Shown here piece after piece: positions 11,786-24,265 of a stretch of DNA of 64,000 nucleotides (its first letter is position 1; every line of letters begins with the position of its first letter). Under the pieces are notes generated by a model. The model searched no databases and was not told the DNA's origin. It worked only from the letters and a program-made list of their open reading frames with translations. A program made the position numbers and the translations under genes. The stretch comes from Acanthosepion esculentum (taxonomy: Eukaryota > Mollusca > Cephalopoda > Sepiida > Sepiidae): contig OZ038500.1 in assembly GCA_964036315.1 (NCBI GenBank), positions 60,977,446 through 61,041,445 of the forward strand, read 5' to 3'.

Positions 11786-12271
11786 TTGCACATTATAAGA
11801 CAAGAGGATTTCTTTCGTAACAAAGAAAAGTGTACTGAGCTGCTACGTGACACCTGTCCTCCTTTACGGCAGAGAATGTTGGACGGTCCCCTCAAAGACG
11901 AAGAAGAGACTCGAAGAGACTACAGAAGGATGCTAAGGATACGATGGGGCGAGCGTGTAAGCAACGATGAGGTTTTGGAGAGGAGGCAAACAAAGAGGAA
12001 GATTATACTTAACATCAGGAAGAGGCAAATGAAATTTCTGGAAGACGTTACGAGAAAGGTGGACTTGGAAAATTTGATACTCACAGGTCGAATAGAGGGA
12101 AAGAGAGACAAGGTAAAGCAACGCATGACATACATAGCGGGCTTAAGTAAGTGGATGACAGAACATAGCCTGGGGGAAGTAGCGAAAGGAAAAAAGTTAT
12201 TGAGAGCTACATGAGATAGTAGGAAGTGGAGAGCCATGGTCGCATACGTCCTGAAGGGACATGGCACATAA
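11786..12271 (+). pseudogene. RTE-like LINE ORF2, C-terminal end
   Basis: The frame reads YRRMLRIRWGERVSNDEVL, RRQMKFLEDVTR, LENLILTGRIEGKR, MTYIAGLSKWMTE and LLRAT. A stop (12212-12214) follows, then in the same frame WRAMVAYVLKGHGT and a final stop (12269-12271). This is the conserved tail downstream of the reverse transcriptase in RTE-like non-LTR elements of many invertebrates. The RT core and endonuclease are missing, as expected from 5' truncation during target-primed reverse transcription. One in-frame stop shows decay. A second, more damaged copy is at 49623-49935. The clade name is from memory of the motif and not proven. Confidence 0.8.
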
Positions 12272-12700
12272 AAAGAAATAAAAAATCGCAGATGTTTAAT
12301 TCTGTATTCATAAATGACCACTTCTTGGGAGTTGGTTTTTTTGGGGGGTTTTTCGGACATTTTTACTAGGAAAATTCTTGGAATCTTCTTGAAATTAATA
12401 TTATAATTAACAGGTTTAATTTGAAACTCTTTTAGAAAAATGACCGATATCAAGTGGAAATCTTTGGTAGGGAGGGAGCTCTACAAAATTAATTTCAGTC
12501 AAATTAAACAATTTTGGTGAGGGCACGACCAAATTAATTTCAGCCGAATTATTAAAAAAAGAATTACAGAAAAATATTTTTAAAAGTTAAATTTGCAAAT
12601 TGACAGGAATTCGTTCTCAGGAAGACGCTCAAAACACAGTAACTTCCGTCATTGTGACAAACCGATCATTACCCCACTTTGACTGCATATGTGTCAGCAT
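12272..12700. other. AT-rich spacer, nothing recognised
   Basis: CAAATTAATTTCAG-like words repeat loosely at 12487-12545. No gene, RNA or transposon end is evident. Confidence 0.6.
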
Positions 12701-12704
12701 GTGA

Positions 12705-12985
12705 CATGCGTGATACACGCTTTCGATACCTGACTGACGAGAAATATTTTTTTTGCGCAGTAAGTTGCCAATTCTTTCTGCGGTAGACCAGTTGCCATCC
12801 AAGGCTATAGAACCCGGTATATCTTGCTATTTATCCATAGCTGGGGGAGGGAGAAGAAGAGGATTCATACCTTTCCCAAGGGTATTAGCATGTAAGTGAA
12901 TGTAATGGATTCGACTGGAATTTGAACTCGGCTCTCCGTTTCCTCAATCCGAGCCGATATCTATTACTCCACCGTGATGTATGTA
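12705..12985 (-). mobile_element. tRNA-derived SINE (family A), minus strand
   Basis: Read on the minus strand, GATATCGGCTCGGATTGAGG (box A side) precedes GAGAGCCGAGTTCAAATTCC (box B). The family body follows: AATCCATTACATTCACTT, GTGCTAATACCCTTGGGAAA, AGCTATGG, GGTTCTATAGCCTTGG and CAACTGGTCTACCGCAGA. Other copies lie at 19267, 27738, 40090, 44590 and 49262. Confidence 0.85.
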
Positions 12986-13172
12986 CCGAACTCAAATGTC
13001 AGTTTTTGACAACATTTTCATTATATTTATAAGAAAACCATGATCTAAACCTATATTCTTATGTTTTCTCATGTTGAATCCATTTCTAACACTACAAATT
13101 CTTACAATGATGACTAATTTTCTTAAATGCATAATTTTAAATCGTTTCGCAGAATTGAGCACTTCAGGGTAA
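12986..13172. repeat. Dispersed repeat D, copy 1
   Basis: The segment with CTTACAATGATG, CTTAAATGCATAATTTTAAA and TCGTTTCGCA is a diverged match to 18555-18740. Both copies sit beside tRNA-like sequence. The family has no visible coding region; class unknown. Confidence 0.6.
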
Positions 13173-14240
13173 ACCAAGGTTTCTTGAGCGAAACTCCTTT
13201 TTTTAGTTCGAAATGTGAGAGTTATGTTTTAATTTTCCTCTTATGTTCAAATAACATTAATTCAGTTCCATAATTGAGATGAAAATCACCCACTGGCCTG
13301 AAAAACCATGAAATTAACTGCTTTGTTCTATTCAGAAAACCGACTATGCAACCTCTCCTGTCGTTAATATATCGTGCGTGTGTGTTAAATTTACCAAGCA
13401 CGCTGGCCACGTTGTGCGTCGCAGAAATTACAACATTTTGCTTCCGATTCTAAAAATAAGACTCCTTTTGCTTCGCATTTCCCCTAATAATTCCTCGTTG
13501 TTTACATGAAGGAATATCATGTGCACTTTATTCTCAAAATCATTCAGTAGAAAGACCTATCTATTGCCGCAAAACTGTATTTTTCCAATTATCATGTTTC
13601 CCTTTCATCTGCTGTATATAAATAAAGAAACTGATTTGAATTATTGAACACCAAATTTTCTGTACTTATTAAATAAAAATAAATCCAACCTGGAGTGTGT
13701 TTATAGGTTTCGTTGGATATATCAGAACATTACAGAATGACAAACTAAAAAATAAAACAAACAAATTCGTTAAATAAATGAAACATTATTCGAAGAATAC
13801 TTACAGTAACAATAACCACAATTAAAAGCAGATGAGAAGAGAAAGCAAATGCATAAACTTTTACCTTCTCTAGTACAGACTGTCCTCTCAAAATTGGCAT
13901 CATTAAAAACGTGAATATGAGAGTAACTACACTTATCCCGCAAATAAAATTAAATATACTTCAGGTTGAACAATAATATATCTGTTTATCAAAATTTGAA
14001 CAATTTATTCAAAGGGATGTAGATTTCATGAACGATTTCACAAAGATTCACAAATATATATGTATATCAATATACACGCCATCTGTGACACAAAACTTGT
14101 CATGTTGCTAGTCCAGATCCTGCCAAATACGCTGTAGCATGTCTTGCTTAATATTCTCCAGTGTCTCACTGAGTGTTAAATTTCCTATAAGCTTTTAGGA
14201 GGAGGGGAATATAGACCTAAGATTTTCACATAGACCCATA
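13173..14240. other. AT-rich spacer, nothing recognised
   Basis: About 1 kb with no convincing reading frame, terminal repeat or RNA signal. Short open frames of 61-62 residues on the minus strand carry no motif. Confidence 0.7.
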
Positions 14241-14790
14241 GGAAACAATCACAAAAACACACATACACACACACACACACACACAGGTGGGACGTGGTGG
14301 CCCTTTTAACAGCACATTGTCATTATTAGTGGCAGGCTCAATCCATCTTCCTGACAGGTTCTCATTGAGATAAGTCCGCATAGTCAACTTATTCAAATTT
14401 TGCTAAATTTATGATCATTTGAGCGTGAATTGGCTATTAGACTACAAAATTACGTAATTTGGGCGTGCGGAGGACATCCTGTATTTCAAGAAAATGCTTG
14501 GGAAGGAAAATTTCCATCCACACAAGATAAGTGATAACGGACCTGTAACGCTAACTGTTTGGTCAATGCCTGTCGAATGTCTCCTGTATGATAACGGCTA
14601 TTCTTATCCTTGCCATACTTTAATTTCGGGCCACATCTCTTCACAAAGTCGATGTTCATGGCTACCCCACATGAAATGAATATTTTTTTAAATTTTAACG
14701 CGCCCTAAACGATACTGCTCTCTATTAATCATCCTTTTTTTACTTAGCATGGCTGATGCTAGCCATAACCACCCTCTTTCTATCTCTAAC
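14241..14790. other. Spacer with (CA)n run, nothing recognised
   Basis: A (CA)n run lies at about 14259-14285. A 61-residue frame at 14494-14679 has no recognised family. Confidence 0.6.
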
Positions 14791-14795
14791 TCTCT

Positions 14796-14840
14796 CACTC
14801 CACTTTCTCTCTCTCTCTCTATCTATCTCTCTCTCTCTCT

Positions 14841-14903
<63 letters not shown>

Positions 14904-14904
14904 T
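14796..14904. repeat. (CT)n/(TA)n compound microsatellite
   Basis: CTCT runs at 14803-14842 pass into an (AT)n run ending about 14900. Confidence 0.95.
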
Positions 14905-14950
14905 TGTGATGGGTAAAACTCCTTGTAACACCAATGATTAAGTAAAGACA

Positions 14951-15064
14951 AGGATTATAGCAGCATTCATCAAATTGAACAAGGAGAACATCCAGAAAAA
15001 ATGTAGGAGATTCCGAAATCGTCTGGAGGCCTTGGTTGAAGGTGATGGCGATTTTATTGAATGA
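14951..15064 (+). pseudogene. C-terminal scrap of an IS630/Tc1/mariner-type transposase
   Basis: An open frame ending in TGA (15062-15064) reads NIQKKCRRFRNRLEALVEG and DGDFIE. The pattern of a cysteine- and arginine-rich helix, then RLEA.VE..GDFIE and a stop is the usual end of one group of DDE transposases in this superfamily. Only about 37 residues remain. The catalytic region would lie upstream, where there is now an AT microsatellite. Assignment rests on this tail alone. Confidence 0.55.
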
Positions 15065-15182
15065 ATTTACTTTTTAATATTTCAAGATATTTCTGTGTAA
15101 TTTTGGTAATTATATCTATTGAAGTAAGACGTCAGCGTTATTTTCATTTTTGCGTAATTTAGACGAAAATTTATTCATCGCT

Positions 15183-15188
<6 letters not shown>

Positions 15189-15275
<87 letters not shown>
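15189..15275. repeat. (AT)n microsatellite
   Basis: Uninterrupted AT run of about 87 bp, 125 bp downstream of the transposase tail. Confidence 0.97.
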
Positions 15276-15276
<1 letters not shown>

Positions 15277-15645
15277 TATAAACGCATTCGAATTTTAGTT
15301 ATTTTAGGATAAAAATCAAGTACCTCAGAGCTCTAGTAATTAATGTGTTTAATAAAGTATACACAGTCAACCGCAATTTCCTTTTAAGTCGCGAATTCTC
15401 ATTAAATATTTTCCCGCTAATTGTTCTGATGAGCTCTCCTCTCTGTTCCCTCGATATTACAACTTTAAAAATAGCACTTGATTGGTAGTTCGATCTCATC
15501 ATTTCACTGTTGAAATTACTCCTAGTGATTTTAAGTACTATGTTAATATTCGCACTTTTCTCTTGCAGAAATGGTTTCACGTAAACTTCTGCGCGATTCG
15601 AAATTGAATATATTCATTTTCTAAGACTGTCTACCGTACTATTTA
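15276..15645. other. Spacer, nothing recognised
   Basis: A 93-residue frame on the minus strand (15299-15580) shows no known motif and no start context that would argue for a gene. Confidence 0.6.
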
Positions 15646-15831
15646 CTACGAGTGTTGACTCGAGGAATCCATCAAGCTACATTTCCAATTACACGTCATG
15701 GTCGAATGAAACGTCTCGCAGACTGTTGGAAAGGGATTGGAAAATGTAAAATCTAAAGGCGCGAAATCAGAAGAATACGTTGGGTGCAATGGAACATCAG
15801 AACCAAGCTTTTGGGTAGCATTTGGGGTCAA
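15646..15831 (-). pseudogene. Possible mariner transposase fragment
   Basis: The minus-strand frame contains HPTYSSDFAPLDFTF, which resembles HPPYSPDLAPSDFHLF around the third catalytic Asp of mariner D34D transposases. The Pro-Tyr-Ser and Asp-Phe-Ala-Pro spacing is kept, while several positions are changed. The rest of the frame (about 45 residues) is not clearly mariner and two stops follow. It is at best an old scrap. Confidence 0.4.
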
Positions 15832-15899
15832 ATTATAAATATGGGTGATCGCTGTGGTGTTGAAGAATCAGGTGTCGAAAATATGTATTTTTGCTACTT

Positions 15900-17786
15900 C
15901 ATCTTCATATGCTTGGTTTGGTTTGTCTTGTTTTACGGCATATCAACCTCAATGGGTTATTTAATGCCGACAAAACTTTTACTGGTGGTAATATTCTTTT
16001 TCAAAAATGTACTGCTGGTAATATTTTTTTTCTTCAAAAATCTATTCCTGGTAATATTTTTTTCAAATAGCTGTTAATATATATTTTTTTTTTTTAAATG
16101 TATAGCATGTAATATGTTTTCAAAAATGTATTGCTGATGATAATGTATGGCTGGTAATAATTTTTTACAAAAGAAAATTTCTGGTATTAAAAACTATTTT
16201 TACATTTTCATAGTGTTTTGTCCCCAGTTTAGGGGTTAACTATTTTCCCAGGGCTGGGACCCTAACATGTGCTACCAGCACGGGTCAGGGTGAACCTGGG
16301 AACACCATTAATTAAGAGGTGGTTCCGCGCTCCACAAAATCTCCTGATCAGAGGCTTTGCTGTCGAACGTAGTTTATCATCATACCCAGAAACACGGATG
16401 TAGTTTATCGTCATACCCAGGATACGGATGTAGTTTATCGTCATACCCAGGACACGGATGTAGTTTATCGTCATACCCAGGACATGGATGTAGTTTATCG
16501 TCATACTGAGGACATGGATGTAGTTTATCGTCTTACCCAGGACATGGATGTAATTTATCGTCATACTGAGGACACGGATGTAGTTTATCGTCATACCCAG
16601 GACATGGATGTAATTTATCGTCATACTGAGGACACGGATGTAGTTTATCGTCATACCCAGGACATGGATGTAATTTATCGTCATACTGAGGACATGGATG
16701 TTGTTTATCGTCTTACCCAGGACAAGGATGTAGTTTATCGTCATACCCAGGACACGGATGTAATTTATCGTCATACTGAGGACATGGATGTAGTTTATCA
16801 TCATACCCAGGACACGGGTGTAGTTTATCGTCATACCCAGGACACGGATGTAATTTATCGTCATACTGAGGACATGGATGTAGTTTATCGTCTTACCCAG
16901 GACAAGGATGTAGTTTATCGTCATACCCAGGAGAGGGGTGTAGTTTATCGTCATACTCAAGACACGGATGTAGTTTATCGTCTTAACCAGGATACAGATG
17001 TAGTTTATCGTCATACCCAGGACACAGATCCAGTTTATGGTCATATTCATGACACGAATCTAGTTTATCGTCTTAACCAGCCAGGACACGGATGTTGTTT
17101 AGCGGCATACCCAGAACACGCATGTAGTTTATCATTATTCTCAGGACGCAGATGTATTTTATCGTCATACTCAGGACACGGATGTAGTTTATCGTCATAC
17201 TCAGGACAGGGATGTAGTTTATCGTCTTACCCAGCACACGGATGTAGGGATGTAGTTTATCGCCATACGCAGGACACGGCTGTATTTTATCGTCATACTC
17301 AGGACACGGATGTACTAAATCGTCTTAACCAGGACACGGATGTAGTTTATCGTCTTAACCAGAACACGGATGTAGTTTATCATCATACCCAGGACACGGA
17401 TGTAGTTTATCTTCATACCCAGGACACGGATGTACTTTATCGTAACACCCAGGACACGGATGTACTTTATCTTCATACCCAGGACACGGATGTACCTTAT
17501 CGTAAAAACCCAGGACACGGATGTAGTTTATCATCATACCCAGGACACGGATGTAGTTTATCTTCATACACAGGAGACGGATGTACTTTATCGTAACACC
17601 CAAGACACGGATGTAGTTTATCTTCATACCCAGGACACGGATGTACTTTATCATAACACCCAGGACACGGATGTAGTTTATCGTCTTAACCAGAACACGG
17701 ATGTAGTTTATCATCATACCGAGGACACGGATGTAGTTTATCTTCATACCCAGGACACGGATGTAGTTTATCGTCATACCCAGGAC
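15900..17786 (+). mobile_element. Composite repeat family K with two internal tandem arrays (expanded copy)
   Basis: The order is: a TTGGTTTGTCTTGTTTT end; CGGCATATCAACCTC and GGGTTATTTAATGCCGAC; a degenerate array of about 30-40-bp units containing GGTAATATTTTTT and CAAAAATGTA (about 15985-16180); a conserved core with GGGCTGGGACCCTAACATG, TGCTACCAGCACGGG and AGAGGTGGTTCCGCGCTCC (16225-16350); and then a 30-bp array. The same order is found inverted at 26620-27190 and 37513-37805, and in part at 23440-23645 and 47395-48410. It therefore behaves as a dispersed non-autonomous element. No coding sequence, TIRs or poly-A tail are clear. Internal tandem cores recall Helitron-related pearl/MINE-type elements of molluscs, which is only an analogy. 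Confidence 0.75.
16369..17786. repeat. 30-bp minisatellite, about 47 copies
   Basis: The 30-bp unit joins GGATGTAGTTTATCGTC to ATACCCAGGACAC. Between about 16480 and 16920 units alternate between ATACCCAGGAC and ATACTGAGGAC forms (60-bp period). Between 17380 and 17780 they alternate between TCTTCATACC and GTAACACCC forms. Since 30 is divisible by 3 and few units contain stops, long frames stay open on both strands: a plus frame of 370 residues with the decamer DVVYRHTQDT and a minus frame of 262 residues with MTINYIRVLG. I regard both as arithmetic consequences of the period. Indels near 17078 and 17245 break the frames. Confidence 0.95.
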
Positions 17787-18554
17787 GGCATATGCTTGGA
17801 AAGTTGCAAAAATCAATCCAATTTCAAAAGCGCTAAAGGAGAGTCGTAGTTCTAGACCAGAATGTAGAACAATGCAATAATTACGGTGAATATAGTTTAC
17901 GTATTAATTCATTAGAAAATCATTAAATAAAATTATCTGACAGCCCAATATACGCAGGAATTTGAACTCGTCTATAAGATTCCATTTTCCGAGTCGATAA
18001 CAATTACGCAAGCAGAACACCTTTTCTCATATAAGGTTTTTAGAAAATTGCAAAGTTTTTAAACTAGATATGTCCGTAAAGTCTAGTCACATTGGCAAAA
18101 ATATATATTTTCAAGAAATGAAATTTCCAACAACATTTTATTGTACTGGAATATTAATAAAATAACATCTTCAATTTGATTTCAATCATTTTTTAAATGC
18201 AGAAGTCGATGCCCTTTGCAAGATTCACGTGAACTCGATTCAATAACTCCACATTGCCGTCATTTTTAACACATTTACTCTTTATGCTTTTAATCAAGTA
18301 GGTTGCATCAGTGATTTTCATTGAGGACACCTTCTCCTTTAGTATACCCCAGAACAAGAAGTCAATTCTTTCTTCTTTCGGCAAAACCATGTTTAATATG
18401 TGGAGGTAAAAAAATATATAGTAATGAGATTCCCTATGTGTACAGACTTTAGGGACACGCTGCAGTTTACGAATTAATTCAAATAACATTGGCAAAAAAA
18501 AGAGCGAATTTTTCCCACAGCCCAATGTATACTTTCTTTATGTGTTACACTGAT
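17787..18554. other. Spacer with degraded tRNA-like remnant
   Basis: CAGGAATTTGAACTCG (17955-17970) and GATAACAATTACGCAAGCAG (17996-18015) look like a minus-strand box B and box A remnant of a tRNA-derived SINE; the latter word recurs at 18784. A 110-residue minus frame (18193-18525) has no recognised motif; I cannot say whether it is coding. Confidence 0.5.
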
Positions 18555-18830
18555 TTTTACCCCCGTTTGCTTGCATATGCCGAACGCAAATATCTGTTTT
18601 CGACATAATTTCCCTCATATTTATATTCTTGTTTTTGTGGTGTTCACATCATTTCCAACATTACAAGTACTTACAATGATGCCAAAATTGCTTAAATGCA
18701 TAATTTAAAATCGTATCGCAAGTTTGAGCCAGAATTTGAAATCAGCTCTAAGTTTCCATAAACTTACAGCTGATTTGTTTGCCGATAACAATTACGCAAG
18801 CAGAGTATTTTTTTCTTCTTTTGGAAAATT
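18555..18830. repeat. Dispersed repeat D, copy 2, with tRNA-like flank
   Basis: CTTACAATGATGCC, GCTTAAATGCATAATTTAAA and TCGTATCGCA match copy 1 at 12986-13172. GATAACAATTACGCAAGCAG follows at 18784, also present at 17996. The pairing of the two blocks suggests one composite family. Confidence 0.6.
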
Positions 18831-19266
18831 GGAAAGTCTTCTAGACTATTTCCGTTGTGTAGGGTAACCAACTCGTCCGTCCGCTATGAGGGGAACGACT
18901 GCTCGTGGAACAGTGGCAAAATGTGGGTCGCAAAGGCGTAGCGCTTTTCACTCGTACGCTTGTAGCACTGAAGTACTGTACACTCAATCCATGTTCTCAT
19001 GAGATTAAAACCTTGTTCACTCAGCCTTTTGTTTCCAGGATTTTCCTTACAGTCATACTGACCAACAACTATGGGCCTTATATGAACATTATTACAAATA
19101 CTATTTTTTTAATCTGCTATCAGACACTATTCTACACACTGAAAGATAACAATATAGTTATGCTATGTGTATGAGTAAAAGGGGTCAATATCAAGAATAA
19201 AGTGTGTGTCAACATAAGAATAGTCACTGAGATCTACACCACTTGGCGACGACAGTTTTTTTTCAA
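18831..19266. other. Spacer, nothing recognised
   Basis: An 89-residue frame at 18905-19174 lacks any recognisable motif. Confidence 0.6.
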
Positions 19267-19389
19267 GTAGTGGATAACGGCTCGGATAGAGGAATCGGTG
19301 AGCCGAGTTCGAATTCCAGTTGAATCCATTACATTCACCAACGTTCTAATACCATTGGGAAAGGTATTAAACTTCTTCTTCTCCCTCCA
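19267..19389 (+). mobile_element. tRNA-derived SINE (family A), 5' part
   Basis: TAGTGGATAACGGCTCGG (box A) is followed 17 bp later by GAGCCGAGTTCGAATTCC (box B). AATCCATTACATTCACC, CTAATACCATTGGGAAAGG and CTTCTTCTCCC come next. The copy is interrupted by the AT/GA microsatellite at 19390. Confidence 0.85.
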
Positions 19390-19465
<76 letters not shown>

Positions 19466-19500
19466 ATAGATAGATAGATATAGATATATATAGATATATA
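19390..19500. repeat. (AT)n-(GA)n-(GATA)n compound microsatellite
   Basis: AT run to about 19431, GA run to about 19462, then GATA and TATA units. Confidence 0.95.
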
Positions 19501-19621
19501 TATTAAGCAATATACAAGTGATTTTAAATTATAATTTTTATTAAAAATAAATCTACAATATAGAGTTTTGATATGTAATTGTATACGAACGCTCGCTCGT
19601 ATACCTACGTATATTTACGCA

Positions 19622-19625
<4 letters not shown>

Positions 19626-19657
<32 letters not shown>

Positions 19658-19915
19658 CATCCACAGACAGACTGTTTCGCTGTTTCACAGCTCATCCGGT
19701 TGTCTCTAGCTAGGATCGAAACCCGACTGAAGTCGGAACTTCTACGACTAAGCCGTCGGCTTACGGCAGGGATGAAGGTGAATTTTTAGCGTGTTTTATT
19801 TTTAGACTTAGATAAACACACAGTGAATGACAGTGACTCAATTCTGCCGAAGAGTCATGCAATATTAGCTTAAATAGTCACTGTTTACAAACTCCCACCT
19901 CAAACCAAAGAGCTC
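19626..19915 (-). mobile_element. Lys-tRNA-like SINE (family D), minus strand, with AT tail
   Basis: On the minus strand GACGGCTTAGTCGTAGAAG (degraded box A), CAGTCGGGTTTCGATCCTAG (box B) and GATGAGCTGTGAAACAGCG are followed by CAGTCTGTCTGTGGATGAC and an AT run (19626-19654). The box spacing and the GTCGGGTTTCGATCC word match a tRNA-derived head. The T-rich 19775-19915 part upstream of the head (minus strand) may be separate. Confidence 0.65.
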
Positions 19916-19916
19916 A

Positions 19917-19919
<3 letters not shown>

Positions 19920-19963
<44 letters not shown>
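19920..19963. repeat. (AT)n microsatellite
   Basis: Pure AT run of about 44 bp. Confidence 0.96.
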
Positions 19964-19966
<3 letters not shown>

Positions 19967-20082
19967 AGAGTAAACGCCAAAGCTTTAAAAAAAAGCTAAA
20001 AGCTTAAAATATAAAATACATTGAAGACTCAATGCCAAATTCAACAGAGCCTAAATATAATATAATAATATTATCAATAGCA

Positions 20083-20130
20083 AAATCCGCTACTCAGAGT
20101 TTCATGTAATGACAATCATCAGGTGGAACT
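20083..20130 (-). ncRNA. Hammerhead-ribozyme-like motif (Penelope-type)
   Basis: On the minus strand CTGATGA (20122-20116) is followed after 12 nt by GAAAC (20103-20099). Then ACTCTGAGT (20100-20092) can close a short stem III and leaves GTA as a permitted NUH cleavage triplet, after which GCGG could pair with CCAC just 5' of CTGATGA, giving stem I with one mismatch. Stem II (TGT/ACA) is weak with a U-U closing mismatch. The arrangement is that of minimal hammerheads known in terminal repeats of Penelope-like elements. No Penelope RT or GIY-YIG frame is visible nearby. Confidence 0.35.
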
Positions 20131-20139
20131 ATCGAGAAA

Positions 20140-20600
20140 CGCATGTAGTTTTGAAAGAATATGTGTTTTTTTTTTACTCCAGCCAAATTCGTCTGTATTC
20201 TTTTTCTCTCCATCAACTTTGGCCCTGATTATTCCACATTGTGACAATATAAAATCTACCAACAATGGCGATATAGAAACGAAAAAGTATACAGATGATT
20301 TTGGCTAGAGTGAAAAAAATATATTATTTCAAAAATATTGTTTCAAAAAAATTTTAAACTAGATGCGATGAAATACTAACGGATAAAACGCGTCCCAAAA
20401 ACTTTTCCAGTTTGTCATATTTTCTAAATACTGTTTGTTGATATATCAAATTGTACAGAATTATACATACAAAATCAAAATTATACAAAATTTTGTACAT
20501 ACGTTATGCATATAAACATACATACATTCTTCATAGAAACATGCAAACACACCCGCCCACACACATATATGTACCAGTGTGAGTCTGTTCGCATATATCT
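20140..20600. other. AT-rich spacer, nothing recognised
   Basis: Oligo-T and oligo-A runs and ACATACATAC words only. Confidence 0.6.
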
Positions 20601-20601
20601 G

Positions 20602-20605
<4 letters not shown>

Positions 20606-20684
<79 letters not shown>

Positions 20685-20695
20685 CACACACACAC

Positions 20696-20729
<34 letters not shown>

Positions 20730-20730
20730 T

Positions 20731-20784
<54 letters not shown>
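20606..20784. repeat. (AT)n/(AC)n compound microsatellite
   Basis: Three AT runs separated by two TACACACACACA interruptions. The Tc1-like element begins 10 bp further on, consistent with TA-target insertion into or beside the tract. Confidence 0.95.
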
Positions 20785-20786
<2 letters not shown>

Positions 20787-20793
20787 ACATATA

Positions 20794-22502
<1,709 letters not shown>

Positions 22503-22544
22503 ATAAAATGCTCTAACTATAGATTATGAAAGAGAAAAGCTAAA

Positions 22545-22835
22545 TGCAAGAATTAATGTTTTCCTTTAGAAATATATTTTTGAATTGGACATAGTCCGAC
22601 AATTTATTTATATTATGTTTAACGTTCTTTTTATAGATACAAGTATTTAAGCAAATGCTCTGTTTTATAATAAACAGTATCAAATAACATTTACCGGCCT
22701 GAATGTCCGATAAATTTTCATAGAAAATTTTCGCTCTCAGACAGGAATCGAAACTGTATCCTACACGGAACCATCATTTCGCGTGATGTCCCTTAACCGT
22801 TCGGCCACAGAGGAGCGTCTGGTTAGCAAGGTCGA
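22545..22835 (-). mobile_element. tRNA-derived SINE (family B), minus strand, best-preserved copy
   Basis: On the minus strand CTTGCTAACCAGACGC leads to TGTGGCCGAACGGTTAAGGG (box A). About 45 nt later comes GGATACAGTTTCGATTCCTG (box B). Then GAAAATTTTCTATGAAAATT, CATTCAGGCCGGTAAATGTT, TACTTGTATCTATAAAAAG and TTGTCGGACTATGTCC lead to AT-rich sequence. The head is Leu/Ser-tRNA-like. The body words recur in the foldbacks at 41104 and 43293. Confidence 0.85.
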
Positions 22836-22839
22836 TTTT

Positions 22840-22935
22840 ACTATCTTTAAACTTAAATCTTCCATGAATATAGTTCCGTATAGGATACAGGTTCGATTCC
22901 TGTCGGAGAGCGAAAATTTTCTATGAAAAGTTCCT
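22840..22935 (+). mobile_element. Second SINE family B head fragment, plus strand
   Basis: GTATAGGATACAGGTTCGATTCCTG (22868-22892, box B) and AGAGCGAAAATTTTCTATG follow the minus-strand copy, so the two heads stand in inverted orientation. The body is absent beyond AAAAGTT. Confidence 0.6.
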
Positions 22936-22990
22936 AGCATCTGAGCTGCTTGACCCTCATACGTCGAATATGACGGGAGAGTCCACCATA

Positions 22991-23439
<449 letters not shown>

Positions 23440-23645
23440 CGGTGATTAAAAATATTACCAGTAATTTTTGGAAAAATAATATTAGCAGCAATACATTTAA
23501 AAAAAAAATATTACCAACAATACATTTTTTGGAAAAACATATTACCAGCAATAAAAATCATGTCGGCATTATATAACCCATTCAGGTTGGCATGCCATAA
23601 ACCAAACCAAACCAAACCAAACAAAACCAAACAAAACCAAACCAA
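23440..23645 (-). mobile_element. Composite family K, tail fragment (inverted)
   Basis: Repeated units with AATATTACCAGCAATACATTT and AAAAATAATATTA are followed by ATGTCGGCATTATATAACCC, TTCAGGTTGGCATGCCATAA and a (CCAAA)n tract. This is the reverse complement of the start of the element at 15900. Core and 30-bp array are missing. Confidence 0.7.
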
Positions 23646-24106
23646 ACCTAATTTTAATTACGCCCTCGATCATTAATGAATCGTGTTTTTGAGTACTCTA
23701 GTGTTTTTGTAATGGGTTTTCGGCATTTCCCTAGCGAAAAGATGAAGTATTAAATCATTGATCTTATGTGCCATATCTCCTAAAGCAATATATTAATTCC
23801 GAGGTCTCTGAAAAGTTTTCAGTCCTTAAAAAAATCTGATGTGATCTCATTAGGTCAGATTTTTGAAGTTGGCCATACCTGCAAGACAATTCACGTTTTT
23901 TTTTAATCGCTCTTAATTAGCGACTTAATTACAAAAAATAAAAAAAATAATCACAAAACAACTGGCCTTGCGGGTAGTAGGAATGTCTAAAAACTGACCG
24001 AATGACCAAAATCTTGTATTATTATCGTTTTTAATTAGCACCTAATCATCTCATCTACAGTTAAGTAGCAATGTTGATTCGGCTCTGCAGATTAGCTTGG
24101 CAAACT
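23646..24106. other. Spacer, nothing recognised
   Basis: AT-rich single-copy-looking sequence; no frame or end signal. Confidence 0.6.
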
Positions 24107-24265
24107 GTCTAGACCAGTGGTTCTCAACGTTTTTTTTACCTATGTACCACTTATACTCTTACTGTTTTGGGTGGACCCGCCCCTCATTCGATTAAAATAA
24201 AAGCCTATTTTATTTTTTTACTTATAGATAAGTTTAAGAATTCTATGATAGAAATAGTAAATATT

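Noticed and set aside
12920..12985. Ordinary promoter and start for a host gene near 13 kb
   Set aside because: The signals are SINE internal promoter boxes; no downstream coding sequence or splice pattern was seen.
16262..17849. Long repeat proteins on both strands of the 30-bp array
   Set aside because: The period is divisible by three, both strands are open and units differ by indels; no promoter, splice or start context was seen.
18193..18525. 110-residue minus-strand frame as a host exon
   Set aside because: No known motif and no convincing splice sites or homologous copy in the window; left as unassigned.
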